Assembly (NCBI RefSeq): GCF_015209745.1
Contig: NZ_CP063657.1
Coordinates: forward strand, 620,001 to 684,000
Length of the DNA: 64,000 nt
Direction of reading: 5' to 3'
From: Lysobacter avium
Lineage (GTDB): Bacteria; Pseudomonadota; Gammaproteobacteria; Xanthomonadales; Xanthomonadaceae
In this document: positions 34,627 to 45,574 of the stretch, piece after piece
How the letters are laid out: each line of letters starts with the position of its first letter
Position numbering within the stretch: the stretch's first letter is position 1
Notes under the pieces: generated by a model
What the model was told of the DNA's origin: nothing
What the model saw: only the letters and a program-made list of their open reading frames with translations
The model's database searches: none
Made by a program: the position numbers and the translations under genes

Positions 34627-36400
34627 GTGCGTTCTCCGGATGGGCTGATTGGGGTGGGGTTGCGTGCACGTGGACCACGCCGGCGTGGGCGGGCGAGGCG
34701 TGGCTGGCGACTGCTGCGGCGGCGTTCGCGCCCGGGATCGAACGCGGCGCCGTTGATTCGTGGAGCATCTGCGCGTTGTTGTGGTTGGGTGGCACCAGCG
34801 GCCAGACGTTGGCGTGGGCGTCGATGGAGACGTGCAGCAGGGCCGGTCCGGGTGCTGCGATCAAGCGCTGCAATGCCGACTCGCAGTCGTCCGCGCGGTC
34901 CAGCGCGAACGCCTGGATCCCGAACGCCTCGGCAACCGCCACGAAGTCCGGGTTGTCCGACAGGTCGGTCTCCGAGTAGCGGTGCTCGAAGAACAGCTCC
35001 TGCCACTGCCGGACCATGCCCAGGCGCTGGTTGTCCAACAGCACGATCTTCACTGGCAGCCGGTAGCGCACGACGGTCGCCAGCTCCTGCACGTTCATCA
35101 GGAACGACCCGTCCCCGCTGACACAGAACACCTGCGCCTGCGGATCGGCCATCTGCGCGCCGATCGCGGCGGGCAGGCCGAAGCCCATCGCACCCAGTCC
35201 GCCGCTGGTCAGGTGCTTGCGTGGATCGTTGAAGCCCCAGTGCTGGGCGACCCACATCTGGTGCTGCCCAACATCGCAGCTGACGACCGCTGCCGGCGCC
35301 AACTCCGACAACCGCCGCAGCAGCGCCGGCGCGTAGACGGTGGCGGTCGGGGCGTCGTAGCGTGCGGCGTACTGGCGTTTGCGCGACTGGCAGGTGGTCC
35401 GCCAGGTCGAACATTCCGGCATGGCCGTGGCCAGCTGGTTGAGGCTGTGCTGCAGCTCGCCATGCAGCACCGCATCGCAATGGCGCAGCTTGTTGAACTC
35501 CGCCGGGTCCACGTCCAGGTGGATGACCTTGGCGATCGGCGCGAACTGGTCCAGCCGCCCCGTTGCTCGGTCATCGAAACGGGCGCCGACCACCACCAGC
35601 AGATCGGCTTCCTGCACCGCCATGTTGGCCGCGCGGGTGCCGTGCATACCCAGCATCCCCAGGTTCAGCGGATGCGCGTCGGGCAGGGCACCCAGCCCGC
35701 GCAGGGTCAAGACCGTGGGCACCTGGATGGATTCCACGAAGGTGCGGAACTCGGCCACCGCATCCCCCAGAGCGATGCCGCCACCGCCATAGACGACCGG
35801 TCGGCGCGCCTTGGACAGCAGCTCCAGGGCCGTCACCAGGTCGACGTTGGTTGCCGGCGGGTTGGGGTCCACCGGAGCGGGTACGTGGGCCGGCAAATGC
35901 GCCGCCGTCGCCAGCTGCACATCCTTGGGCAGGTCGATCAGCACCGGTCCCGGCCGGCCGCTGCGGGCCAGCCGGAACGCTTCGCGCACCACCTCGGGCA
36001 GCTGGTCGACGCTGCGCGGGATAAAGCTGTGCTTCACCACCGGCAGGGTCATGCCGAACACGTCCACTTCCTGGAAGGCGTCGGTACCCATCAGCGTGGT
36101 GGCCACCTGGCCGGTGATCACCACCATCGGCACCGAATCCAGCATCGCGTCGGCGATGCCGGTCACCAGGTTGGTCGCGCCCGGGCCTGAGGTGGCGATG
36201 CACACGCCAACCCGGCCGCTGGCGCGGGCATAGCCGTTGGCGGCGAACGCCGCTCCCTGCTCGTGGCGTACCAGCACGTGCTTCAGCGGGCAGCCGTACA
36301 ACGCGTCGTAGAACGGCATGATCGCGCCACCCGGATAGCCGAACAGCGTGTCCACCTTTTCCGCGGACAGTGCCTCCACCAGCCAGCGCGCGCCGTTCAT
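34610..36400 (-). CDS. ilvG: Acetolactate synthase large subunit
   Basis: This ThDP enzyme makes acetolactate and acetohydroxybutyrate. The 596-residue protein has [12 protein letters not shown], the catalytic-Glu region [24 protein letters not shown] and the ThDP/Mg motif [24 protein letters not shown]. After the usual end ([10 protein letters not shown]) it has about 55 extra low-complexity residues rich in Ala, His and Pro. Its start overlaps the ilvC stop by four bases. Confidence 0.96.
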   Translation of the reverse strand: MNGARWLVEALSAEKVDTLFGYPGGAIMPFYDALYGCPLKHVLVRHEQGAAFAANGYARASGRVGVCIATSGPGATNLVTGIADAMLDSVPMVVITGQVATTLMGTDAFQEVDVFGMTLPVVKHSFIPRSVDQLPEVVREAFRLARSGRPGPVLIDLPKDVQLATAAHLPAHVPAPVDPNPPATNVDLVTALELLSKARRPVVYGGGGIALGDAVAEFRTFVESIQVPTVLTLRGLGALPDAHPLNLGMLGMHGTRAANMAVQEADLLVVVGARFDDRATGRLDQFAPIAKVIHLDVDPAEFNKLRHCDAVLHGELQHSLNQLATAMPECSTWRTTCQSRKRQYAARYDAPTATVYAPALLRRLSELAPAAVVSCDVGQHQMWVAQHWGFNDPRKHLTSGGLGAMGFGLPAAIGAQMADPQAQVFCVSGDGSFLMNVQELATVVRYRLPVKIVLLDNQRLGMVRQWQELFFEHRYSETDLSDNPDFVAVAEAFGIQAFALDRADDCESALQRLIAAPGPALLHVSIDAHANVWPLVPPNHNNAQMLHESTAPRSIPGANAAAAVASHASPAHAGVVHVHATPPQSAHPENAHALPD

Positions 36401-37443
36401 GCCGAGGCCGGCTCGGCGCGTTCGTCCACCGCCTTGGGAGCGTTAGCGGACGCCGCCGCATCCGCCTTCGGTGCATCGCACAGCCACGGCATCGCCGCGC
36501 GCAGCTTGCGCCCGGTCACCTCGATCGGGTGGTCCAGGTCGGCCTGCTTCAGGGCCTGGTAGTTGGCGTTGCCGGACTTGTACTCGGCGATCCACTGCCG
36601 CGCAAAGGTGCCGTCCTGGATTTCCGTCAGCACCTTGCGCATCTGCGCGCGGGTGTTGTCGTCGACCACGTAGGAGCCGCGGGTCAGCGCGCCGTACTGC
36701 GCGGTCTCGCTGATGAACTCGTGCATGCGGGTGACGCCACCCTCGTAGAACAGGTCGACGATCAGCTTCAGCTCGTGCAGACACTCGTAATAGGCAACTT
36801 CGGGCTGGTAGCCCGCTTCCACCAGGGTCTCGAAGCCGGTCTGGACCAGCTTGGTCGCGCCGCCGCAGAGCACGGCCTGCTCGCCGAACAGGTCGGTCTC
36901 GGTCTCTTCCTTGAAGGTGGTCCTGATCGCGTTCTGGCGCGCGCCGCCGATGCCGGCGCAGTACGCCAGCGCGAGCTTTTCCGCACTGCCGCTGCGGTCC
37001 TGATGGACGGCGTAGACGGCAGGCACGCCGCGGCCGATCTCGAACTCGCGCCGCACGAGCGCGCCCGGGCCCTTGGGTGCCACCAGCACCACGTCCAGAT
37101 CCGCACGCGGCGTGATCTGGCCGTAGTGCACGTTGAAGCCGTGCGCGAACAGCAGGCACGCGCCCTGGGTGATGTTGGGCTCGATGACCTTCGTATAGAG
37201 CTCCGCCTGGACCATGTCGGGCGTCAGCACCGCGACCACTTCGGCGCCCGCGACCGCGTCGGCAGGCGTGCTCACGCGGAAGCCATCGGCCATGGCCTTG
37301 ATCGAGGTCGGGCCACCCGGGCGCAGCCCTACGGTGACGGCAAAGCCGGAGTCGCGCAGGTTGAGCGCGTGCGCGCGGCCCTGGCTGCCATAACCGATGA
37401 CGGCGACTCGGGGACGATGGGGGGTGGGGTCGGTGTTGCTCAT
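36397..37443 (-). CDS. ilvC: Ketol-acid reductoisomerase (class I)
   Basis: IlvC rearranges and reduces acetolactate with NADPH and Mg. The 348-residue short-form enzyme shows [24 protein letters not shown] as the cofactor loop, VAPKGPG and the metal-site residues in [12 protein letters not shown] and [16 protein letters not shown]. The C-terminus ends with an Ala-rich tail. An 80-base gap separates it from ilvD, the largest in the block. Confidence 0.97.
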   Translation of the reverse strand: MSNTDPTPHRPRVAVIGYGSQGRAHALNLRDSGFAVTVGLRPGGPTSIKAMADGFRVSTPADAVAGAEVVAVLTPDMVQAELYTKVIEPNITQGACLLFAHGFNVHYGQITPRADLDVVLVAPKGPGALVRREFEIGRGVPAVYAVHQDRSGSAEKLALAYCAGIGGARQNAIRTTFKEETETDLFGEQAVLCGGATKLVQTGFETLVEAGYQPEVAYYECLHELKLIVDLFYEGGVTRMHEFISETAQYGALTRGSYVVDDNTRAQMRKVLTEIQDGTFARQWIAEYKSGNANYQALKQADLDHPIEVTGRKLRAAMPWLCDAPKADAAASANAPKAVDERAEPASA

Positions 37444-37523
37444 GGGAGGGATTCCTGTGGAGTGGGTTGGAGAGGAAAAGAGAGGTGGAGGGGAGAGGGG
37501 GTTGATCGGATTCGCGCCGGGAC

Positions 37524-39254
37524 TCAGGTCGTCGCCAGTTCGGCTTCGGGCTTCGCGGCCGTATCGGCGCCAACGAGGGTTGCCGGAATGCCGCGGCCGC
37601 TCAGTGGGCCGGGTGCGGTGACCGCGCCCAGCGAGGCCGAGCTGACCAGCTGCGCGTACTTCGCGAGCACGCCGGTGGTGACGCGCGGGGCGATGCGCGC
37701 GGGGGTCCGCGAGGCGAGGTCCGCATCGACGTCGATGCGTCGGGTGGTGACGTCGATGCTGATCCGGTCGCCGTCGCGGATCCTGGCGATGGGGCCGCCA
37801 TGCGCCGCCTCGGGCGACACGTGACCGACCATGAAGCCGCGCGTCGCGCCACTGAATCGGCCGTCGGTGATCAGGGCCACGTCATCGCTCAAGCCCTGGC
37901 CCACCAGCGCGGCGGTGACCGCCAGCATCTCGCGCATGCCCGGGCCGCCGGCGGGGCCTTCGAAGCGGATCACGACCACGTCGCCGGCGTTGACCCTGCG
38001 CGCCTGGACCGCGGCGAAGCAGCTCTCCTCGGAGTTGAACACCCGCGCCGGGCCTTCGAAATGGTTCTGGCCGTGGCCGGCTAGCTTGACGATGCAGCCT
38101 TCGGGGGCGAGGTCGCCGTACAGGATCGAGAATCCTCCAGTCGGCTTGATCGGATCGGTCACCGGCCGCACCGCGTCCTGCTCGGCGGCCGCCGGCAACG
38201 CGTCCAGCTCCTCGAACAGACTACGGCCGGTGACGGTGGGCATGTCCTCGATCAGGCCGGCAGCGCGCAGCTCATCGGCCACCAGGGCGACACCGCCGAA
38301 GGTGAACAGCTCCGCGGCGGTATAGCGTCCACCGGGTTTCAGGTCGGCGATGACCGGGACCGCCGATGCCTGCTGGAACTCCTCCAGGTCGAAGGCCACG
38401 CCGGCCTCGTGGGCGATCGCCAGTAGATGCATCGCGCAGTTGGTCGAACCGGCCGTAGCCGAGACCGCGCGGGCGGCGTTGCGCAGCGAGACCGGGGTCA
38501 GCAACTGCCGTGGCAGCGGACCGCCCCGGCCCAACTGCTCCATCACCATTCGCCCGCAGGCGTGCGCCGCGGCAGGCTTGTCGCCATGCGTGGCGGGGAT
38601 GTCGTTGAGCTGCAGCGGCGACAGGCCCAGGAAAGTCAGCACCATCGCCATCGTGTTGGCGGTGAACTGGCCGCCGCAGGCGCCAGCGCCGGGGCAGGCG
38701 TGGCGCTCGACATCCGCCAGCTCGGCGTCGTTGATGTGGCCGGCCGCGTGCGCGCCGACCGCTTCGAACACGTCCTGCACCGTCAGCGACTTTTCGCCGG
38801 TCGGGCACTGGCCCGGCATGATCGTGCCGCCGTAGAGGATCACCGTCGGGATATCCAGCCGCGCCGCCGCCATCGCGGCTGCGGGCAGGGTCTTGTCGCA
38901 GCCCACCAGCAGCACCATCGCGTCCAGGCAATGGCCCATCACCGCCAGTTCGATCGAGTCGGCGATGGTCTCGCGGGAGGCCAGCGAGGCCCGCATGCCG
39001 TCGCTGCCCATCGCGATGCCGTCGGTGACGGCGATGGTGTTGAACTCGACCGGCGTACCGCCGCCTTCTCGGACGCCGTCGGCGGCGTGCCGCGCCAGGT
39101 CGCGCAGGTTGATGTTGCACGGCGATACGTCCGTCCACGTGTGCACCACGGCGACCAGCGGCTTGGCGATCGCCGCATCGTCCATGCCGGTGGCGCGCAG
39201 CATCGCGCGGGCCGGGGCATGGGCGGGACCTGACTTGATGGCGTTGCTTCTCAC
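37524..39254 (-). CDS. ilvD: Dihydroxy-acid dehydratase
   Basis: IlvD dehydrates dihydroxyvalerate in Val/Leu/Ile synthesis using an iron-sulfur cluster. The 576-residue protein shows [37 protein letters not shown] and [11 protein letters not shown]. Its length is that of the roughly 560-residue subgroup, shorter than E. coli IlvD (616). The start is a GTG with a strong AAAGGAAAG seven bases before it. It is the first structural gene after the attenuator. Confidence 0.96.
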   Translation of the reverse strand: MRSNAIKSGPAHAPARAMLRATGMDDAAIAKPLVAVVHTWTDVSPCNINLRDLARHAADGVREGGGTPVEFNTIAVTDGIAMGSDGMRASLASRETIADSIELAVMGHCLDAMVLLVGCDKTLPAAAMAAARLDIPTVILYGGTIMPGQCPTGEKSLTVQDVFEAVGAHAAGHINDAELADVERHACPGAGACGGQFTANTMAMVLTFLGLSPLQLNDIPATHGDKPAAAHACGRMVMEQLGRGGPLPRQLLTPVSLRNAARAVSATAGSTNCAMHLLAIAHEAGVAFDLEEFQQASAVPVIADLKPGGRYTAAELFTFGGVALVADELRAAGLIEDMPTVTGRSLFEELDALPAAAEQDAVRPVTDPIKPTGGFSILYGDLAPEGCIVKLAGHGQNHFEGPARVFNSEESCFAAVQARRVNAGDVVVIRFEGPAGGPGMREMLAVTAALVGQGLSDDVALITDGRFSGATRGFMVGHVSPEAAHGGPIARIRDGDRISIDVTTRRIDVDADLASRTPARIAPRVTTGVLAKYAQLVSSASLGAVTAPGPLSGRGIPATLVGADTAAKPEAELATT

Positions 39255-39321
39255 GTTGACTTTCCTTTCGCTGCCGGCGGGTCCGGCTGGGTGGGTGGAC
39301 GGAATCGGGAGTCCTGAAACG

Positions 39322-39352
39322 AAAAACCCCGCGCCTTTTTGGGGCGCGGGGT
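39322..39352 (-). terminator. Attenuator terminator of the ilv-leu-thr block
   Basis: On the minus strand ACCCCGCGCC (39343-39352) pairs with GGCGCGGGGT (39326-39335) over 10 bp, followed by a T-run (complement of 39322-39326). The 5' arm can instead pair with GGCGCGGGG at 39396-39404, in the last codons of the leader peptide. That gives a competing antiterminator. Confidence 0.92.
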
Positions 39353-39380
39353 CCGGTTCCTGTTACTGGGTCTGTGTGGT

Positions 39381-39509
39381 CTACACGTACCCGAACCCCG
39401 CGCCTGTAAGGACGGTAATAAGGAGGGTTACGAGAATGAGGAGACCGGTGGTCAGCGCGGCGCTGCCGCGGCCGACCGCAGGCGCGGGCGCCGTGGTCGG
39501 GGCCGTCAT
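39381..39509 (-). CDS. ilvL: Leader peptide of the ilv-leu-thr attenuator
   Basis: A short frame ends 28 bases before the terminator stem. It contains the uninterrupted control run LLILVTLLITVLT: 13 codons (six Leu, two Ile, two Val, three Thr), with two more Thr codons just before. The peptide then ends TGAGFGYV. The segment GGCGCGGGG, which can form the antiterminator, encodes the Gly-Ala-Gly after the control codons, so a ribosome finishing the peptide would mask it and one stalled earlier would leave it free. The ATG at 39509 gives 42 residues; an ATG at 39542 would give 53 but falls at the predicted transcript start. Neither has a good ribosome site. Confidence 0.88.
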   Translation of the reverse strand: MTAPTTAPAPAVGRGSAALTTGLLILVTLLITVLTGAGFGYV

Positions 39510-39549
39510 GATTTTGCTGCGATGGATGCTGCGCTGCGTCATGGATCGA

Positions 39550-39578
39550 CCTAAACACGCAGCGAACGCAGATGTCAA
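39550..39578 (-). promoter_or_regulatory. Promoter of the ilv-leu-thr leader transcript
   Basis: A perfect -35 TTGACA (39573-39578, minus strand) is spaced 17 bases from TTTAGG (39550-39555), a weak -10. It would start transcription near 39543, just before the leader peptide. Confidence 0.6.
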
Positions 39579-39725
39579 CTGTTTTATCCGCGCGGTCTCC
39601 CTGACGCCCGACACGCAAGGAAAACCGCGTCTCCGGCGCCTTTGTCCGGACAGCTTCCAGGGGTCGGATTGCGCCATATCGAGCGCGACTGTGGTCGCTG
39701 GCGGCTGTCCATGGTCCAATGCGGC

Positions 39726-41871
<2,146 letters not shown>

Positions 41872-42048
41872 CCGGGGCGCCGGGCAATCGCGCAGGGCGG
41901 TTGTCCGGCATGCGCACATCGCGTAAACGGCGGCGCGCGCCGGGTGTTACCGTTTGCCGGATGAAGCCCCCCGATTTGCCGACCCTGCCGGTAGTGGACT
42001 TTGGGCATATGGTGAATTGGCTTCGCACCCGGATAATCGTGCGTATTC

Positions 42049-44421
42049 ATGTTGCCGCCTGACGCGTCCCCCTCGCCTGAAAGACTGCGCATTGGTCAAT
42101 GCACGGTCGACGTCCTGTCGCGCGAAATCCACGCGCCGGGCGCGCGGCGCCCGTTCCGCGTGACGCCCAAGGCAATGGCGGTGCTGCTGGTGCTGGTGGA
42201 CAGCGCGGACCGGGTGGTCAGCCGCGAGACGCTTCTGGAGCAGGTCTGGCCGGACACCCTGCCCAGCGATGACGTGCTGACCCAGGCGGTGACCCAGTTG
42301 CGCAAGGCCTTCCAGGAAGTGCGCAGCGACCCGCGTTACATCGAGACCATCGCCAAGGGCGGCTATCGGCTGCTCGCCAGCGTTGAGAACCCTGGCCAGC
42401 AGACTTCCCCCGTTGAAACGGGCGACAAGGCTGGTGCGGAGCCGGTGGTCGACCCGTCTGTCGCGCCGAACCCGGTGGCGGTGGAGCCGGTCGTGGTCGC
42501 AGATGACCCATCGGACGTACCGGCCCCGCAGCCGCCGACACCGACTGTTTCGGACCCCGCGAAGGCACCGCCAAGCACTGGACCCGACGCGATGCGTGCC
42601 GCAAACAGGACGCAGCCACGCTCGGCATGGCGCGGCTGGCCGCTCCTGGCAGCGGCATTTCTGATACTCGCATTGGCCCTTATCGCTGTGTGGTGGCTGA
42701 CCGGCCGGCAGACATCACCAACGGTCGATCGGAATTCGGCAAATGCGCAACCGCAGATCACCGGTCGGATCGAGCCGTTCCTGATCACCTCCGCGCCCGG
42801 ATTCGAACTGGCGCCCACGCTCAGTCCCGGCGGCGGGCTGGTGGCCTACATGGCCATCCCGCCGGGCCAGCGCAACATCGCGATAATGATGCAGACCACC
42901 GCCCCGGTCGCCCCGCGCCAGTTGACCTTCCCCGAAGGCATGGCCGAGGACTCCTCCCCCCAGTGGTCGCCCGAAGGCCGTGACATCGCGTTCCTGCGGA
43001 TTACGCCGGGCGAGGACTGTCGTTTCATGGTGGTACGCGCGACGGGGCGCGGTGAGCGCACCGTGGGTACCTGTGATCCCGACCGACAGCCTGATTTCAG
43101 CTGGACGCCCGAAGGCGATGGTTTCATCCTGGACCACGGCAGCGGCCCCGGATTGCAGGTGCTTGATCTGGCCAGCGGCGAACTCCGCGCCATCGAGTAC
43201 GACGCCGACCCCGACCGCCTTGACTCGTCCCCGCGCTACTCCCCGGATGGCCGGTGGATCGTATTCCTGCGCAATGCACCACTGGCTGACTTCTGGCGCA
43301 TTCCCGCCGCCGGGGGCAACGCCGAACGCCTGACCCGGATGGGCGGTGAGATCCTCGGTTGGGAGTGGCTCCCAGACAACAGCGGGTTCGTGTATGCGCG
43401 GCGGAGCGAAGGCGTCAGTCATCTTTTCCACTTCGATATCGCCAGCGGCAATCACGTCGACCTCGGCGTCGAGGATGCCGAGCAGCCCGCTGTCGCCCGT
43501 AACGTGGCGTCCATCGCCTACGTTCTGCGCCACGCCCGATTCGGCATCTATCGCTTCAGCGGCACCGGCGAGCAGATAGGCGGTCGCCTTTTCGCCTCGT
43601 CAGGGCGTGACCGCGTACCGTCGATCGCCCCTGACGGTCGCCAGCTGGTGTTTGCCTCCGACCGCGCCGGTCCCTTTGGCTTGTGGTGGGGCGATGTCGA
43701 GGACCCCGCATCGCTCCGGATGCTGGAAGGCATACAGCCCGACTCACGTCAGCCGGCTGCGTGGTCCAGCGACAGCAAGCGCGTCGTGCTGGTCGGCAGC
43801 CAGCGCGGGGCGCCGCCGGGCTCGGGAGACCCCGGGGTGTTCGAGGTGTTTACCGACAGCGGCCGCATCACCCGCCTGCCGGTGCCGGTCCGCGAACCCG
43901 TCCAGGTGGCGTTCGCCCCGGGCCCTGGCGGGCCGGATCAGCGCCTCCTGGTCCTGGCCGACCGCGGCGACGGCCGGCTGCGCCTCAGCCTGTTCGCTGA
44001 CCCGGAACGTCCGGATGCACCGCTGGCCAGCGTGGACGACGTGACCCGGATACAGGTGGATGCACCGCGCGACCGCGTCATTTTCTCGCGCCTGGGCGAT
44101 TCCGGCCTGTGGCAGGCGGATCCCGATCTTCGACCTGAAAGCATCCGGCCAGTGCAGTTGCAGGAAGGACTGGCACGCTGGCAACACGCCTGGGCGGCCG
44201 CCGGCGACGGTGGCACCTATCTGGTCAGGCGTACCCCCGGCTGCCAGTCGCTGTTGATTCACGACCGTGGGGGTGACGGACGGGAGGTCTGCCTGGACGC
44301 CGATCGTCGTGCCGCCACCCGCGCCTTCACATTCAACCCGCGCAGCGGCCAGTTGTTCATCACCCTGGCCGAGGTCGACGGCGGCGATATCGGCTTCGCC
44401 ACGCTGGACGGGGCCGAATAG
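42049..44421 (+). CDS. CadC-like membrane transcription regulator with a PD40/TolB-type beta-propeller
   Basis: The 790-residue protein begins with an OmpR-type winged helix (about residues 12-111; RVTPKAMAVLLVLV, TQAVTQLRKAFQ, IETIAKGGYRLLA). A long Pro/Val-rich linker and one membrane segment (about 197-217) follow. The periplasmic part consists of WD40/PD40-like repeats (SPQWSPEGRDIAFLR, SSPRYSPDGRWIVFLR, VPSIAPDGRQLVFASD). This one-component layout suggests a membrane-bound sensor that acts directly on DNA. Together with the AraC-type gene and the TonB receptor downstream, it may form a regulatory set. The ligand is unknown. Confidence 0.87.
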   Translation: MLPPDASPSPERLRIGQCTVDVLSREIHAPGARRPFRVTPKAMAVLLVLVDSADRVVSRETLLEQVWPDTLPSDDVLTQAVTQLRKAFQEVRSDPRYIETIAKGGYRLLASVENPGQQTSPVETGDKAGAEPVVDPSVAPNPVAVEPVVVADDPSDVPAPQPPTPTVSDPAKAPPSTGPDAMRAANRTQPRSAWRGWPLLAAAFLILALALIAVWWLTGRQTSPTVDRNSANAQPQITGRIEPFLITSAPGFELAPTLSPGGGLVAYMAIPPGQRNIAIMMQTTAPVAPRQLTFPEGMAEDSSPQWSPEGRDIAFLRITPGEDCRFMVVRATGRGERTVGTCDPDRQPDFSWTPEGDGFILDHGSGPGLQVLDLASGELRAIEYDADPDRLDSSPRYSPDGRWIVFLRNAPLADFWRIPAAGGNAERLTRMGGEILGWEWLPDNSGFVYARRSEGVSHLFHFDIASGNHVDLGVEDAEQPAVARNVASIAYVLRHARFGIYRFSGTGEQIGGRLFASSGRDRVPSIAPDGRQLVFASDRAGPFGLWWGDVEDPASLRMLEGIQPDSRQPAAWSSDSKRVVLVGSQRGAPPGSGDPGVFEVFTDSGRITRLPVPVREPVQVAFAPGPGGPDQRLLVLADRGDGRLRLSLFADPERPDAPLASVDDVTRIQVDAPRDRVIFSRLGDSGLWQADPDLRPESIRPVQLQEGLARWQHAWAAAGDGGTYLVRRTPGCQSLLIHDRGGDGREVCLDADRRAATRAFTFNPRSGQLFITLAEVDGGDIGFATLDGAE

Positions 44422-44444
44422 AAGGACGTTCGCCGTTCAGCAAG

Positions 44445-44461
44445 CCATTGAAATTCAATGG
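44445..44461. promoter_or_regulatory. 17-bp perfect palindrome upstream of the AraC-type gene
   Basis: CCATTGAA-A-TTCAATGG is an exact palindrome in an AT-richer gap between the CadC-like and AraC-type genes. A second small inverted repeat, GCACaatttcGTGC, lies about 40 bases further on. It is a plausible dimeric-regulator operator; the regulator is not known. Confidence 0.5.
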
Positions 44462-44594
44462 TAAATTGCTTTCGGAGTTTTGTCGTCAGCTGATTCGGCA
44501 CAATTTCGTGCAAGTTTTTGCAAACCCACGGAACTCTTCGGGCCGATCAGGCAAACATGCCGGCCTTGTTAGGCACGTTGTCCAGGAGTTCAAG

Positions 44595-45485
44595 ATGGAA
44601 AGTCTGGTGTGGGCTGACCGCGGTCAGCAGTTGCAGGTAGAGCCGTCCGATAACGAAGCACAGGTCCGTTGTATGGGCGCGTCGCGTCTGGGCAGCCTGC
44701 AACTGCCGCCAACCATCTATTCCATCTGGGTCCAGGTGCGCGGTAGCTCCTGGGTCGAAGCGCGGGAGGGCAAGTTCCGCCTTCGCCGCGGCGACTGGAT
44801 CGCCTTCGAGCGCGACTCCCGCCCCAGCATCCAGTCCGACCGCCATGGCGTGTGCATCGGACTCGGACTTGGGGCGGAGATGCTGCAGGCCGCCAGCGAA
44901 ATGGCCGAGCCGGGTCTCTATCCGGGCCGCGGCCACCTGCAGCTGCATGAGGCGCGCATGTTCCTCGATCTGTGGCGCTCCGCCGTCCGTCGTCTGGAGG
45001 CCGCACCGACGCTGAACACCGCAGCCACGATCGGAGCCATGCGCCCGTTGCTCCTGAAGCTGGCGTCGATGCAGAGCGAGATGAGCGCCAACATCCCCAT
45101 GTGTCCGGGTCGGTCACGCCGACGCAAGCGCCAGGTGTTTGGACGCCTTCAGCGCGCGCACATGTACCTCTATGGCAACCGTGATCGGGTCGTGCGCATC
45201 AGTGAACTGGCGGAGCTGACCAGCTTCTCCAGCTGGTATTTCTCCAAGACCTTCCATGGCCTGTACGGCGAAAGCCCGCAGTCGGCATCGGCACGGATGC
45301 GCCTGGAGCAGGCCGCCGAAATGCTGCGCGACAGCCAGATGATGGTGGGGGAGGTCGCCGCCGCGTCGGGCTTTGACAACTGCTGCAGCTTCGCCCGGGC
45401 GTTCCGGGCGCGTTACCAGACCTCGGCGACCAGCTACCGCAAAGCAGCCACCCTCACCGGGAGGGCAGGATCGGCAAAGTCATAG
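44595..45485 (+). CDS. AraC-family transcription regulator
   Basis: The 296-residue protein has an N-terminal cupin-like sensing region (RRGDWIAFERDS) and a C-terminal pair of AraC-type HTH motifs (ISELAELTSFSSWYFSKTF and VGEVAAASGFDNCCSFARAF). The ATG at 44595 has AGGAG six bases upstream; an in-frame ATG at 44448 lies inside the palindrome and lacks a ribosome site. It is followed by a TonB-dependent receptor gene 89 bases away, the arrangement in which such regulators commonly control the receptor. Confidence 0.9.
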   Translation: MESLVWADRGQQLQVEPSDNEAQVRCMGASRLGSLQLPPTIYSIWVQVRGSSWVEAREGKFRLRRGDWIAFERDSRPSIQSDRHGVCIGLGLGAEMLQAASEMAEPGLYPGRGHLQLHEARMFLDLWRSAVRRLEAAPTLNTAATIGAMRPLLLKLASMQSEMSANIPMCPGRSRRRKRQVFGRLQRAHMYLYGNRDRVVRISELAELTSFSSWYFSKTFHGLYGESPQSASARMRLEQAAEMLRDSQMMVGEVAAASGFDNCCSFARAFRARYQTSATSYRKAATLTGRAGSAKS

Positions 45486-45523
45486 ACCGTCCAGGGCAAA
45501 GCAGCGAAGGGGTTTGGGTCGTA

Positions 45524-45547
45524 GCGTGTTCGGGGCGTTTAACACGC
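45524..45547. promoter_or_regulatory. Inverted repeat upstream of the TonB receptor
   Basis: GCGTGTT and AACACGC (7-bp arms, 10-base spacer) lie about 30 bases before the receptor start, next to the small palindrome TAACGTTA (45551-45558). It could be an operator or an mRNA stem. Confidence 0.4.
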
Positions 45548-45574
45548 CCATAACGTTATTGGAGATAGACCCCG

